Assembly (NCBI GenBank): GCA_026119855.1
Contig: JAOWBW010000383.1
Coordinates: 1,488,001 to 1,552,000 of the forward strand
Length of the DNA stretch: 64,000 bases
Direction: 5' to 3'
DNA from: Campanula takesimana
Lineage: Eukaryota; Streptophyta; Magnoliopsida; Asterales; Campanulaceae
A program made the position numbers and the translations under genes. This document shows positions 54,538 through 64,000 of the stretch, piece after piece. Numbering within the stretch: position 1 is the stretch's first letter; each line of letters starts with the position of its first letter. Under the pieces are notes generated by a model that searched no databases, was not told the origin of the DNA, and saw nothing but the letters and a program-made list of their open reading frames with translations.

Positions 54538-56083
54538 GTGGCAACTTTTTTTCGATAGCGCAACCAATAAGCACGGTTATGGGATAGGAATGTTGCTTTT
54601 CAATCCAAAGGACATATACACTACAATTGCAATCCATCTTGAATTCGAAGCTACCAACAACATTGCTGAATATGAGGCATGTATAGCGGGGCTAGAAGCA
54701 GCCCTAGAAAGAAATGTCACAGATCTAGAAGTATTCGTTGATTCTCTACTCCTCATCAATCAGACATCAGGCAAATGGAGAAACCAAGACCCGACACTCC
54801 AACAGTATCGTCAACACCTCGAGGAGTTAGCTGAACAGTTTCAAGATATCACGTTCAATTATCTGCCAATGGACAAGAACCGTTTCGCCGATGCACTGGC
54901 TACCATAGCCTCACTGGTTGAGATGCCCGAAGGAAAAATGGTGAAACCCTTCAAAATTTCAAGAAGGACTAGTCCGGCACATTGCATGAATATCGAGATT
55001 AACGAAGTCCAAGATAACCCCTCGTGGTACACAGACATCATGAACTTCCTTGACAACGGCACTTTCCCTGAGAACAGCAATGTGAAGTCTCGAGTGGCAT
55101 TACAAAAGCTAGCTGCGAGATATGTGTTGATTGGAAATCGACTCTACAAGAGACATCACGAAGGGATCAATCTTTTGTGTGCAAATGAGACCGAAGCTCA
55201 AGAAATAATGCATGAAGTCCACGAAGGAGAGTGTGGACCCCATATGAATGGGATCATTTTAGCCAAGAAGATACTTCGTATTGGCTACTATTGGACCACT
55301 ATGGAAAGAGACTGCATTGGAAAAGTCAAGAAGTGCGCCAAGTGCCAATTCCATGCCAATTTACAACATGCTCCACCTTCACAACTGTACAACATGACCA
55401 CACCGTGGCCTTTTTCTTGTTGGGGCATAGATATCATCGGCAAAGTCCATCCTACGGGAAGCAACAGACAGTCATTCATTCTAGTGGCCGTAGATTATTT
55501 CACAAAGTGGGTCGAAGCACAAGCTTACCGAGTTCTCAACGCCAAGAAAGTGGTCGAATTCGTGAAGAACAACATCATGTGCCGATACGGTAGTCCTCAT
55601 GAGATCATCTCTGATAATGGTTCACACTTTGAGAAGGAAATGGATGCACTTTTGGTTGACTACAAAATTACCAAACACAAGTCATCCCCGTACCTCCCCC
55701 AAGCCAATGGAGCGGTCGAAGCAGCAAACAAGACAATTGAGATCATCATACGAAAAATGGCCTCAATGGGAAGGGATTGGCCCGAAAAGTTACCACTAGC
55801 TTTGTGGGGCTACCGCACATCAATCCGGTCAGCAACGGGAGAGACCCCGTACACATTGGTTTATGGTTCTGAATCCGTACTTCCAGTCGAACTTGAAGTT
55901 TCCTCTTTACGGGTCTTGCTCGAAAATCAAGTCAACGAGGTTGATTGGATGCAAAGTCGGTATGAACAACTAGCCTTACTCGACGAAAAGAGGCTAAGAG
56001 CATTTGAGCGTACAAGAGCTTATCAACAGAGAATCGCAAGGGCTTTCAACAAAAAGGTGAAACCCCGAAACATCAAGGTGTGA
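54509..56083 (+). CDS. Second (archaeal-type) RNase H and integrase of element B
   Basis: An open frame of 524 codons. The second RNase H (KWQLFFDSATN, ATNNIAEYEACIAGLEAAL, VFVDSLLLINQ, FADALATIASL) keeps the D, E, D and D pattern; this extra domain is known from Tat/Ogre elements. Integrase follows: zinc region (HEGECGPHMNG, CAKCQFHAN), core (WGIDIIGKVHP, DNGSHFEKEMDALL, YLPQANGAVEAANKTI) and GETPYTLVYGSESVLPVE. A TGA at 56081 interrupts the C-terminal end, which continues in frame (LGKWEPRWICPYVV) to about 56268. Confidence 0.86.
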   Translation: MICTTTEENKWQLFFDSATNKHGYGIGMLLFNPKDIYTTIAIHLEFEATNNIAEYEACIAGLEAALERNVTDLEVFVDSLLLINQTSGKWRNQDPTLQQYRQHLEELAEQFQDITFNYLPMDKNRFADALATIASLVEMPEGKMVKPFKISRRTSPAHCMNIEINEVQDNPSWYTDIMNFLDNGTFPENSNVKSRVALQKLAARYVLIGNRLYKRHHEGINLLCANETEAQEIMHEVHEGECGPHMNGIILAKKILRIGYYWTTMERDCIGKVKKCAKCQFHANLQHAPPSQLYNMTTPWPFSCWGIDIIGKVHPTGSNRQSFILVAVDYFTKWVEAQAYRVLNAKKVVEFVKNNIMCRYGSPHEIISDNGSHFEKEMDALLVDYKITKHKSSPYLPQANGAVEAANKTIEIIIRKMASMGRDWPEKLPLALWGYRTSIRSATGETPYTLVYGSESVLPVELEVSSLRVLLENQVNEVDWMQSRYEQLALLDEKRLRAFERTRAYQQRIARAFNKKVKPRNIKV

Positions 56084-56284
56084 GATTTGGTCCTAAGACA
56101 GCATCCTCCCAATTCCATGAACTCCCTTGGGAAGTGGGAACCCCGGTGGATCTGTCCTTATGTGGTCAAGAAGATACTAAGCGACGGTGCAGTCTGACTC
56201 ATAGACTTGGATGGTGATCAATTGCCAAAGGAGGTCAACCTCGACAAGCTCAAGAAGTTCTACGCTTAACAAATGAAGTCCATA

Positions 56285-56410
56285 AAAAAAAACGCTCGCT
56301 AGGTTGAAAACCCGCAAGGGCGGCCTAGGCAAAAATTAAAGCAAGTGCAAAAAAAGAAGCCCGCTAGATTGAAAACCCGAAAGGGCGGTCTAGGCAAAAA
56401 CAGGGTGCAC
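56285..56410 (+). repeat. Duplicated hairpin-forming block after pol
   Basis: GTTGAAAACCCGCAAGGGCGG at about 56303 and GATTGAAAACCCGAAAGGGCGG at about 56369 (about 66 bp apart), each between CGCTAGG/CGCTAGA and CCTAGGCAAAAA/TCTAGGCAAAAA, able to fold as CCCG-CAA-GGG style stems. The block ends with ACGTAGGCAACCTTCGGGT (56470), which also occurs in element A. Confidence 0.7.
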
Positions 56411-56662
56411 AAAAAAAATGGTCTTCGTTTGTTTGAACTACGGAGACCTGAGCTTCTATACTGGAAAAACGTAGGCAACCTTCGGGTGCGGTCTAAAACA
56501 ATCATTTTTACCCAAGTCATTCATAAACAAGATGCAATTTTATTCAATTCTTAAATCATTCTTGCCATTACAACGGATAATGTTGAGCATAAAAGACAAT
56601 AAAACATTAAAATCCTAAGCAAGTGGTCTATTTAATTGCAATCTTGGGGTACTAGGAAAAAT

Positions 56663-58051
56663 CTAATTTCTTCTTAGATTTCGAAGAGCCACCCGAATGG
56701 CTCTCAATCCTACTCTTCTGGGAGGCCTAGGAACACTGAGATGAACCACGACCTTCTGTGCAGCAAGACGCCTCTGAGCATAAAAGTCATCCAAAGGAGT
56801 ACCAAAAGGGTCAGCCGGGATATTGTTCGAATCAGTAGCAGCCTCCTTGTACCTCAAAGCACTGCTAGGCTCAAAATCCTTTCCTAACAGCTCAACCTGA
56901 AGAGTGTCTACCCAAGTGATGCCGCGGTAAAGGGTACCAAACAGATAATCCAAGTAACTCTCGGGAAGGAAAGTACTACCCCGATAAGTGGGGACGGAAG
57001 CCCACCGATGACGGTCACCTCCCCAAGCCGACTGGAGCTCCCTTGAAAAGTCCGGAACCATATATGAGACTGGACGAAGTATCCCGCTCCTCGGGAAAGG
57101 AACTATCTACTGACGACCGAACTGCCTTAGAACTCACTCAGGCTGATAAAATGAGGAATCTCTGAGACCGGGGAGGACCACATGCCCGAAACCCAAAGTC
57201 CATTCCATGAAAGGACGAAGCCCCCAAGAGGGAGGACACCACTCAATGTCAGCTGATGCTCGAGATGCAAAGAATTTCTTCCAACCATCCTCAGATAAAT
57301 CTCGAATCAGCAGCTTTCTCCTATGAACAGAAAAAGGGAAAAGATCACCATCCGGAGAATAAATTCTGAAATGCTCTCGAAGCCATACAGTCAAGAGCCA
57401 GGGGCTTCCCTGTCCCATCTCACTCGTCCGATGCAACTCATCCAGACCATGCAAGGTCTCCCCCAATATGAGAGGGATTATGCTGAACTGTTGCTCCTTT
57501 GCCTGCAAGGTAATCTTAGCCAACTGCGCATCCGTAGTCCCGAGGGGTGTAACGAACAGAACCTCGCTGAAAAGGCAAACTGCCATGGCATTCCTCTTAA
57601 AGGACTGAACTGCCATGTCCTCCGAATGCAAACTGAAGAACATCGGCAACTCAGTTATGTCAACCACGGTGCCATGCAATATCTTCCTCACATCTCCGAC
57701 AGGGAGGTTCAACAAATCGGACCAAGAATCAATGACGCCACGGTGGTATTAGGGGACAGCAATCTGACCCGTCAATGGCACGCCAAGAATGGCACCAAAG
57801 TCATCAAAAGTCGGCACCATTTCATTCGCCGAAAAGTTAAAAGTGTGATTGTCACAATCCCAAAAGGCTGCAGCAGCCTTCAACAAATCTCAATCCGGCT
57901 TCAAGGTCCGTAGCGTGAAGAGAATTCGGAATCCAAAGTCTTTGACAAAAGCCTTCTTAGGATGAGTCTTGAAAGAATACACGAAGGTCGACAAGTCCTT
58001 CTCGTAGTCACCAACAACCTTGGCATCAAGAATGAAAGAATTGGAAGCCAT
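56663..58051 (-). pseudogene. Antisense ORF of element B (plant-mobile-domain-like)
   Basis: Opposite to gag-pol. One frame of 463 codons runs from ATG (58049-58051, MASNSFILDAKVVGDYEKDL) to 56663 and has four in-frame stops (57890-57892, 57749-57751, 57134-57136, about 57107-57109) but no frameshift. The stretch LLKAAAAFWDCDNHTFNF followed by EMVPTFDDFGAILGVPLTG recalls the W...TF.F..GE...TLDD...LLG.P pattern of plant mobile domain / DUF7745-type proteins (family call from memory). Extra antisense ORFs between pol and the 3' LTR have been reported in Tat-lineage elements. The frame is preserved despite stops, suggesting it coded until fairly late. Confidence 0.6.
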
Positions 58052-58710
58052 GGAAAATGTGGATTACAAGCAAAATCAAGCAAGGAAAAGATGTTCAAGA
58101 ATGGCAGGAAAGAGCTGTTTGAAGATTGGTCTCGAACAGAGGCTGATATTATAGCTGTTGGGAATCTTTTGGCCAGCAAATGTCAAGCCCCGGAATTCAC
58201 TCCCCAGAAGCTCGCGCTTCCACACCCATATAAGAAGCGCGCGTGTCCCGCAGTCACAAGCAAGGGTGCCCGCGTGCCATTTCAGAAATGCCTCAACCGG
58301 TGCTTGTCAAAAGAAGAAATCACGAAGGAACAAAGTCCAAACATTCCTAGAGTCAACTGGACCAAGACAAAAGCTCCGCTCTTGAATACACAGTTGGGCA
58401 TACATTAATTTGGTCCACCCCTAAGGCATGTCTAAATTAAAATAAGATAGAAACTCCCACTAAACCTAGAGTAGGGTGTCTCTCTTTTCCAATCAAGGTC
58501 AATCTCGACATTTTCCTCTCTAAAGGGAAAATATTTTTTTCGGTCCGCAGTCAACTGTGCCCGCACCCCACAAAGTCACAAAGTCAACAGCAAGTGCGGC
58601 TCTGAATAGCATACAGCTCCAAGCAGCAATTTGGTCCATGGTGAACTGTTGAAATCACCACCTCTTTATCAACAAAGTCTACTCAACTAACTCACATTCA
58701 TTTCCAGTCC

Positions 58711-59070
58711 TCTATACGGACTTTAAAGCGGCAGACGGGTTCTCGAATCCATCCAGTCCCCTATACAGACTTTAAATCAGCAGACGGGTTCTCGAATCCA
58801 GCCAATCCCCTATACGGACTTTAAATCAGCAGACGGGTTCTCGAATCTAGCCAGTCCCCTATACGGACTTTAAATCAGCGGACGGGTTCTCGGATCCAGC
58901 CAGTCCTCTATACGGACTTTAAATCGGCGGACGGGTTCTCGGATCCAGCCAGTCCTCTATACGGACTTTAAATCGGCGGACGGGTTCTCGAATCCAGCCA
59001 GTCCTCTATACGGACTTTAAATCGGTAGACGGGTTCTCGGATCCAGCCAGTCCTCTATACGGACTATAAA
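58711..59070 (+). repeat. 49-bp tandem array in the 3' UTR of B
   Basis: About 7.3 copies with an exact 49-bp period: the word CTATAC starts at 58712, 58761, 58810, 58859, 58908, 58957, 59006 and 59055. Unit core CGGACTTTAAATCGGCGGACG plus GGTTCTCGAATCCAGCCAGTC. It lies about 200 bases before the 3' LTR. Confidence 0.96.
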
Positions 59071-59257
59071 CCTTGGCCACGGTGGGCCGTTTTCATACTA
59101 CCGTACCTCCTCTATCAGCAAAAGTCGCTCACACAAGAAGCGCGTCTCTATCCCTCGTAATTTCAAAATTCTTGTTTTCATCGAGTCTTTACTTTTTCTT
59201 GGTGATGTCCTTGGCGGATGTTGTTTCTTTCGTTGACGCGTTTTGCTTTGCAATCCA

Positions 59258-59273
59258 CGTCGCCGAGGGGCTC
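59258..59273 (+). other. Polypurine tract of element B
   Basis: GTCGCCGAGGGGCTC directly precedes the 3' LTR. Element A has the same GAGGGGCTC at its 3' LTR (41125-41140, minus strand). Confidence 0.7.
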
Positions 59274-60260
59274 TGTAGACACCCCGCCTTGGACCGCTCA
59301 CCACGATTGCACATTTGATCTCGTTTTTCTCCCTATTTTAAGTGTTTCTCGTTAGTTTCTATTACTTCCGTTAAGTTCCTGGCTGACTCTGTTAAGTCCA
59401 AGGACTAAACTAAATAGCAGTGCTGACTTTCAAGTCCATATTATCAAAAACGGCCATTTAAAAGTCGTGCGCCTCCGCCCTTAGGGGTCAGAAGCGCGCG
59501 CAGCCCGCCACCAAGGCAGGAAAAGCGCGCATCTGGGCGTAGCTACAGATTTTCTCCAAGAATCCCTCCCTTGCTCATTTTACATGATTTTGCCAGGGAA
59601 ACTGATCTTTGTGACTTTGTTTTGGCACCAAAAACATCTCTTTTACAACTATAAGAACCCCCTCTTCTCCAACCTTTCAAAGGACTTTCTTTTCAACATA
59701 AGAAAACTCTACAAAAAAACAAGAGAACTTTTACTTTAAGGCATTTTTGAGTATTTTCCCCAAAAGAAAAACTTGAAGCTCCTTGAAGACTAGGTAATAC
59801 TAATCTTTTCTCCCCTCTCTCTCTACTTCATCTCATTTCTCCTTCTTTTATTTTATCAAACGTGCATTCACCCAAACCATTTTGGGACATGGCACCAAAG
59901 ATCACTGCATTCCATTGAAGTTGGTCAAGGAGTTATCTCCCCACATTCAAAACACCCTTTTTAACCCCCTTTATCATTATCAAAGAATAGGAAGAACATT
60001 TTATTTATGTAGACTACGAACAAGCAAGACCAACATTAGTTGGGCGAGATGGGTGTTTAAGTACTTCCCATCTCGTAACCTAACCCCCGAACCTCATAAC
60101 AAGAATCTCTGTTTTCGTTCCAAAACATAGGCTACATATTAGGTTTTCTTATGTTCCTCTAAAACATAGGTGGCGACTCTAACAACTAAAACACAAATAG
60201 ACATCCTAGGATAATTCACTGCTCTAGCCAAGCGAGTGGGATCCTCCCGGGGTATCTACA
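59274..60260 (+). repeat. 3' LTR of element B
   Basis: Matches the 5' LTR with scattered substitutions. The words corresponding to 47723 and 47752 are AAGCGCGCGCAG and AAAGCGCGCAT. Confidence 0.92.
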
Positions 60261-60265
60261 CATAG

Positions 60266-60470
60266 CAACAATGATATGTTTTTGTAGTTTTGCATTATAA
60301 TGGTTATATTTAGTTTTTTGCTATGTAGAACAAACCAACAGCGACATGGTTCAAAAACAAAATTGGAGGAGGGGTAAAATTATTTTCACTAATTAAAATA
60401 CTAAAATCAATTTATTTTTTTAACACAAAAATGGGGCAAAATTCATTCATTGCACTGAGATTCACGATAT
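60266..60470. other. AT-rich spacer
   Basis: No gene or repeat recognised. Confidence 0.4.
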
Positions 60471-62222
60471 TTAAGGTTTTTTTTTTTGAGGTTTTGACCA
60501 ATAAGTCCCTCAGCAGAATAAAAAAAACCAATAAGGACTGACATTTTAAAAACTCACCAAAAAGTCCCTGAAATTTTTGCATGACCAGATTGCCCCTCCT
60601 CCCTACGCGCTTATTCTTCCAGCGTATGCAATTGACGTTTTCTCTCTCTTTTTCTCCTACTATTCCTCTCTCTTCCTCCTACTTTTTCTCTCTCTTCTTT
60701 TTTCTTTCCTTAAAATTTTAAAATGTAATATCTCAAAATCTAGAAATTGAAAAAATAATCCGAGACCACCGTTTTAATCGTGTCATCAAAACGAATCAAA
60801 CCAGTACACTCAACACATAATTCAAATTTTAGAAATAAAAATCTCATTTTCACTAGTAAAAATTTGAGAAAATAATTTTTCATTTCTCAATTAATTTCAC
60901 TATTTTAGAAAATAAAATTTTCATTTTCACTTATAAAATTTGAGAATATTTTTTATTTCTCAATCGATTTCACAGTTGTGTCATTTTTTTTTTCATTTTT
61001 CACTTGTAAAAACTGATAAATTCATATCTCAATTTTTCATAATTATTAGAATAACTGCGACATGTATTTCACAGTTGTTAACACATACATTTGAATATAA
61101 CAACTGGGGTATTCATTTCATAGTTGTTCACACATGAGTTTGAGTTTAATAACTGATACATTCATTTCACATTTTTTTACACATGAGTTTGAGTTTAATA
61201 ACGGAGACATTCATTTCACAGTTTGTTCACACATGAGTTTGAGTTTAATAACTGAGACATTCATTTCACAGTTGTTCACACATGAGTTTGAGTTTAATAA
61301 CTGAGATATTCTTTTCACAGTTGTTCAAACATGAATTTCAATATAATAACTAGGATTTTCGCTTCTCAATTGTACATGAGTTTGAGTTTAATATCTAAGA
61401 CATTCATTTCACATTTGTTCACACATGAGTTTGAGACAGTTGTTCAAACATGAATTTAAATATAATAACTAGGATATTTGTTTCTCAATTTTTCACAACT
61501 AACACTCATTTCTACAGTTTTGTATTGTCAAATGAGTTTTAAACAATTATCAAATAAATTTATTATGTTGTTTTAAGCTAAATATTTAATTAATAAATGT
61601 AAAGTGACATCACGTGTGAAACAATTGATAACTCAATCTCATGGTTGTTTAAAGTAAAAAAAAAAACGTACTCTTATATGTACTATAGACAATGATAAAT
61701 TAATTGTTTTTATTATTATAAAAAAATGAGTAAATGTTCATTTATGAAGAATGCTCCAACAAAAAAAAAAAACACCTTGAGAAATGTAGTTTTATTGTAT
61801 TAAATTAAAAAAATTCATTAAAGTCACAAGGACGTGGTTGGCATAGTGATAAAGTTTCTCATTCAATACCAAGAGGTCTTGGGTTCAAACCTTGGTGGAG
61901 GTAAATTTATTTTTAATTACTTATAGTTGTCAAGTAAAGGTCGGGAAGTGTGGTTGGAGGTCCGGCGGGCGGTGGGCAGCAACCGGATACCGGTGGCGGT
62001 GGTGGCGGCTATGGTCGGTGGCGGATGGTGGTGGCTGGCCGGTGGTGGCTTTGGTTGGTTACGGATGGTGGTGGTGGCTTTGGTCGGTGGCGGATGGTGG
62101 TGGTAGCCAGCCGTGGGTGGAGGTGGCGGGCGGTGGTGGTCAAATGTAAATGTGGCAGTCAAAATGGTCAAAGGTTAGAGGTGTGGGAGGATTTTATTTG
62201 TGCTGGGGGTATTTTTGCCATT
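60471..62222. repeat. Repeat-rich block, possible MULE-like element
   Basis: The left part has CAATAAGTCCCTCAGCAGAATAAA and the right part, read inward, AAATACCCCCAGCACAAATAAA, a loose inverted match. No clean target duplication found. Inside are a tandem block of about 50-bp units (61060-61450; CATGAGTTTGAGTTTAATAAC near 61133, 61182, 61232, 61281), a SINE-like head and a GGTGGCGG-rich array (61956-62140) with repeated GGTCGGTGGCGGATGGTGG. The plan (GC-rich array plus minisatellite between loose TIRs) resembles the element at 21368-24891. Confidence 0.4.
61827..61905 (+). mobile_element. tRNA-derived SINE head
   Basis: TGGCATAGTGATAAAG (61839) resembles an RNA polymerase III A box and GGGTTCAAACC (61881) a B box, about 40 bases apart, in a GGACGTGG...GGTGGAGG context. 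This is the plan of plant tRNA-derived SINEs. The 3' end and target duplication were not identified. Confidence 0.55.
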
Positions 62223-62230
62223 TAAAAGGT

Positions 62231-64000
62231 GCGAGGTTGAAACGGTTATACATGTTATCACATACTGCAAAAGATATGAGATGGCACAAAGAAGAAAGGG
62301 TGGATGACGATGTTTTAAGGCATCCTGCGGATGGAGACGCATGTAATTCATTTGATATTGACTATCCTGGTTTTGCATCAGACCCTTGAAACATCAGGCT
62401 GGGGCTTGCTACCGACGGATTCAATCCATTTGGAGATATGAATGCAAATCATAGCACCTGGCCCGTTGTTGTGGTTCCTTACAATTTACCGCCTTGGAAG
62501 TGTATGCGAAAAGAGTTTATAATGTTTTAACTATGCTTGTTCCAGGGTATCCAGGAAAGAAGATAGATGTTTATTTGCGACCATTGATTGATGAGCTCAA
62601 AGAGTTGTGGGTCAATGGTGTACAAACCTTTGATAAGTACTCCGACACACAATTTACATTATGGGCCATGCTAATGTGGACAATACATGATTTCCCTGCT
62701 TATGGTATCATTTCAGGTTGGAGCACAGCTGGTTATAATGCATGTCCGATCTGCAAGGATGAGGTAACCTCTAGATAATTACTTTTTTCCCTTACCTTTT
62801 TCTATTGACAATTCCATGTGATTACTGCAAGGAGACGCAGTCTTTATTTGTTGTTGAAGTTATTTTTATTATTATTTATTTTTGTAGGTAACTTCTAGTT
62901 GGGGCGCTGGAAAGGTTTGTTTCACGGGACATCGTAGATGGTTGCCTTCAGATCATCAATTGCGGTATAACACCTCTAAGGACGATTTTGATGGCACCAG
63001 AGAGTTCCGTGCACCTCAGTATGAATTGGATGGAGAAGAAATTCTAGAGAAACTAAATGAGTTAGTGTTTTCTCCATTTGGAAAAATCATTGTCCTAATA
63101 TTCAAAGGCCACAGGAAAATAGTAATTGGATAAAAAAAGTATATTTTTTGATCTTCCGTATTGGTCAAAGTTAAAGCTCTGGCATAATCTCGATGTCATG
63201 CATATGTGACACTCTTGTTAACACCATTTTTGGCATAGAAGGAAGGTCAAAAGACACAACCAATGCGAGGAAGGATTGCATGGAGAAGGGCATAAAGAAA
63301 CGCCTGTGGTTGAAACAAAAACGCCTTAGGTGGTATAAGCCGCATCCTATTTTTACAACTAAACATGAAGATAAGAAAAAAAATTCTTCTTTTTTTTCTT
63401 CTGTTAAATTTCCAGACGGATACGTTTCAAATATATCATGATGCGTAATGAGAAATGATGGAAAATTATTAGGGCTAAAGAGCCATGATTGTCATGTTCA
63501 ATTGCAACGTTTGGTCCCGGTTGCTATACGGGGATTCCTACCTCATCTCTTGGTGGAACCAATTACAGAGTTATCGCGATTCTTCCAACAATTATGTGCT
63601 AAAATGCTTCGTAAGTCAGACGTGTAAAAGTTACAACATGAGAGATTGTACTAATATTGTGCAAGTTTGAGCAGATTCCCCCCCCCCCCCAACTTGTTTC
63701 ACAATCATGATCCACCTCACGATTCACTTAGCATCAGAAGCTTTACTTGGTGGGCCACTCCATTACCATTGGATGTATCCTTTTGAGAGGTAAAAGATTT
63801 GTTAATTTAATATTTTTAACTTTTTAATATGTACGTGTTTTCTAACTCTTCCTCGTTAAATTTGCAGATTAATGGGAACATATAAAGGATATGTTAAAAA
63901 TAGATTTCGACCAGAAGCATCCATAGCCCAAGCATACATTGCAGTTGAATCACTTACCTTTTGTTCCATGTACCTCCGTAATGTTACAACGACCTTTAAT
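62231..64000 (+). pseudogene. CACTA (En/Spm) transposase fragment, Transposase_21 type
   Basis: The sequence opens inside the gene with RLKRLYMLSHTAKDMRWHKEER, then DVLRHPADGDA and IRLGLATDGFNPFGDM, VPYNLPPWKCM, DVYLRPLIDELKELWVNGV, MWTIHDFPAYGIISGWSTAGYNACPIC and GHRRWLPSDHQLR, all typical of the CACTA TNPD/Tnp2 transposase. An intron at 62764-62887 (GAG|GTAACC ... TTGTAG|GTAACT) joins in frame. Further on, LKSHDCHVQLQRLVPVAIRGFLP and LMGTYKGYVKNRFRPEASIAQAYI match the C-terminal DUF4218 region. It is inactive: a TGA at 62387-62389, a frameshift near 62510 and later stops. The 5' part is missing at 62230 and the 3' end lies beyond the window. Confidence 0.85.

Larger units (their letters stand above)
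47503..60260 (+). mobile_element. Tat/Ogre-like gypsy element B, full length, decayed
   Basis: 12,758 bp. LTRs 47503-48491 (989 bp) and 59274-60260 (987 bp) start TGTAGACACCCCGCC and end GGGGTATCTACA. They differ at roughly 3-4% of positions by eye. The flanks CTTAG (47498-47502) and CATAG (60261-60265) are a probable 5-bp target duplication with one mismatch. The order is leader, gag, protease, RT, RNase H, a second RNase H, integrase, a 3 kb region with an antisense ORF and a 49-bp tandem array, polypurine tract. A second RNase H before integrase is the hallmark of the Tat lineage. Pol has several stops and frameshifts. Confidence 0.92.

Noticed and set aside
57323..57913. 196-codon plus-strand ORF after element B pol
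   Set aside because: Shadow of the antisense ORF, which has a better start, a longer continuous frame and domain-like patterns.
61839..61891. tRNA gene
   Set aside because: A-box and B-box-like words are present, but no cloverleaf with acceptor stem could be built; a SINE head fits better.
61892..62225. Gly/Trp-rich ORFs on the plus strand and Pro/His-rich ORF on the minus
   Set aside because: Translation of the GGTGGCGG array, open in several frames.

Overview
The window is nuclear DNA of a flowering plant, most likely a eudicot. It has a spliced glutamate receptor-like (GLR) gene with GT-AG introns, Ty1/copia and Ty3/gypsy LTR retrotransposons with tRNA-primer sites, Stowaway-type MITEs with TA target duplications, and a CACTA transposase. 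There is no bacterial or organellar signal. By eye about 50 of the 64 kb is transposable-element DNA. The only host gene I recognise is the GLR gene.

Layout. 1-7100: AT-rich intergenic DNA with small non-autonomous DNA transposons (hAT-like 1845-2606, TIR element 2948-4000, MITE 5934-6196), a local duplication and an AT microsatellite. 7111-19814 (minus): a five-exon GLR gene whose fourth exon is split by a 9.2 kb Ty3/gypsy chromovirus (7900-17100, TSD ATTAT). That element has near-identical 2.29 kb LTRs and one intact 1,494-aa gag-pol ORF. Without the insert the exons add up to one unbroken 886-aa reading frame, so the gene was broken very recently. 19815-25477: GLR promoter side, MITEs, and a 3.5 kb Mutator-like element (21368-24891) holding GC-rich inverted arrays, about 1 kb of a 14-bp minisatellite and a probable captured gene fragment. 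25483-33944 (minus): a copia element (TSD GAACC) with about 0.2% LTR substitutions but several single-base frameshifts in pol.

34816-60260 is a nest. Two members of one Tat/Ogre-like gypsy family lie head to head: element A (minus, 34816-47291, no RT or integrase, one LTR cut) and element B (plus, 47503-60260, dual RNase H, decayed pol, antisense ORF, 49-bp tandem array). A second copia element (plus, 35225-40290, TSD AAGAT, about 2% LTR divergence) sits inside A's left LTR. 60261-64000: a repeat-rich segment with a SINE-like tRNA head, then a decayed CACTA (Transposase_21) gene running off the window.

Most unusual signal. Each retrotransposon family carries its own short CpG-rich palindromic word, repeated in its LTRs and, in copia 1 and the Tat family, again in the untranslated leader. 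In the chromovirus and both copia families the words come in pairs at a fixed pitch (19, 22 or 23 bp, about two helical turns), and the two copia families share a 73-bp spacing between pairs. I know of no description of this shared layout, and its function is unknown.
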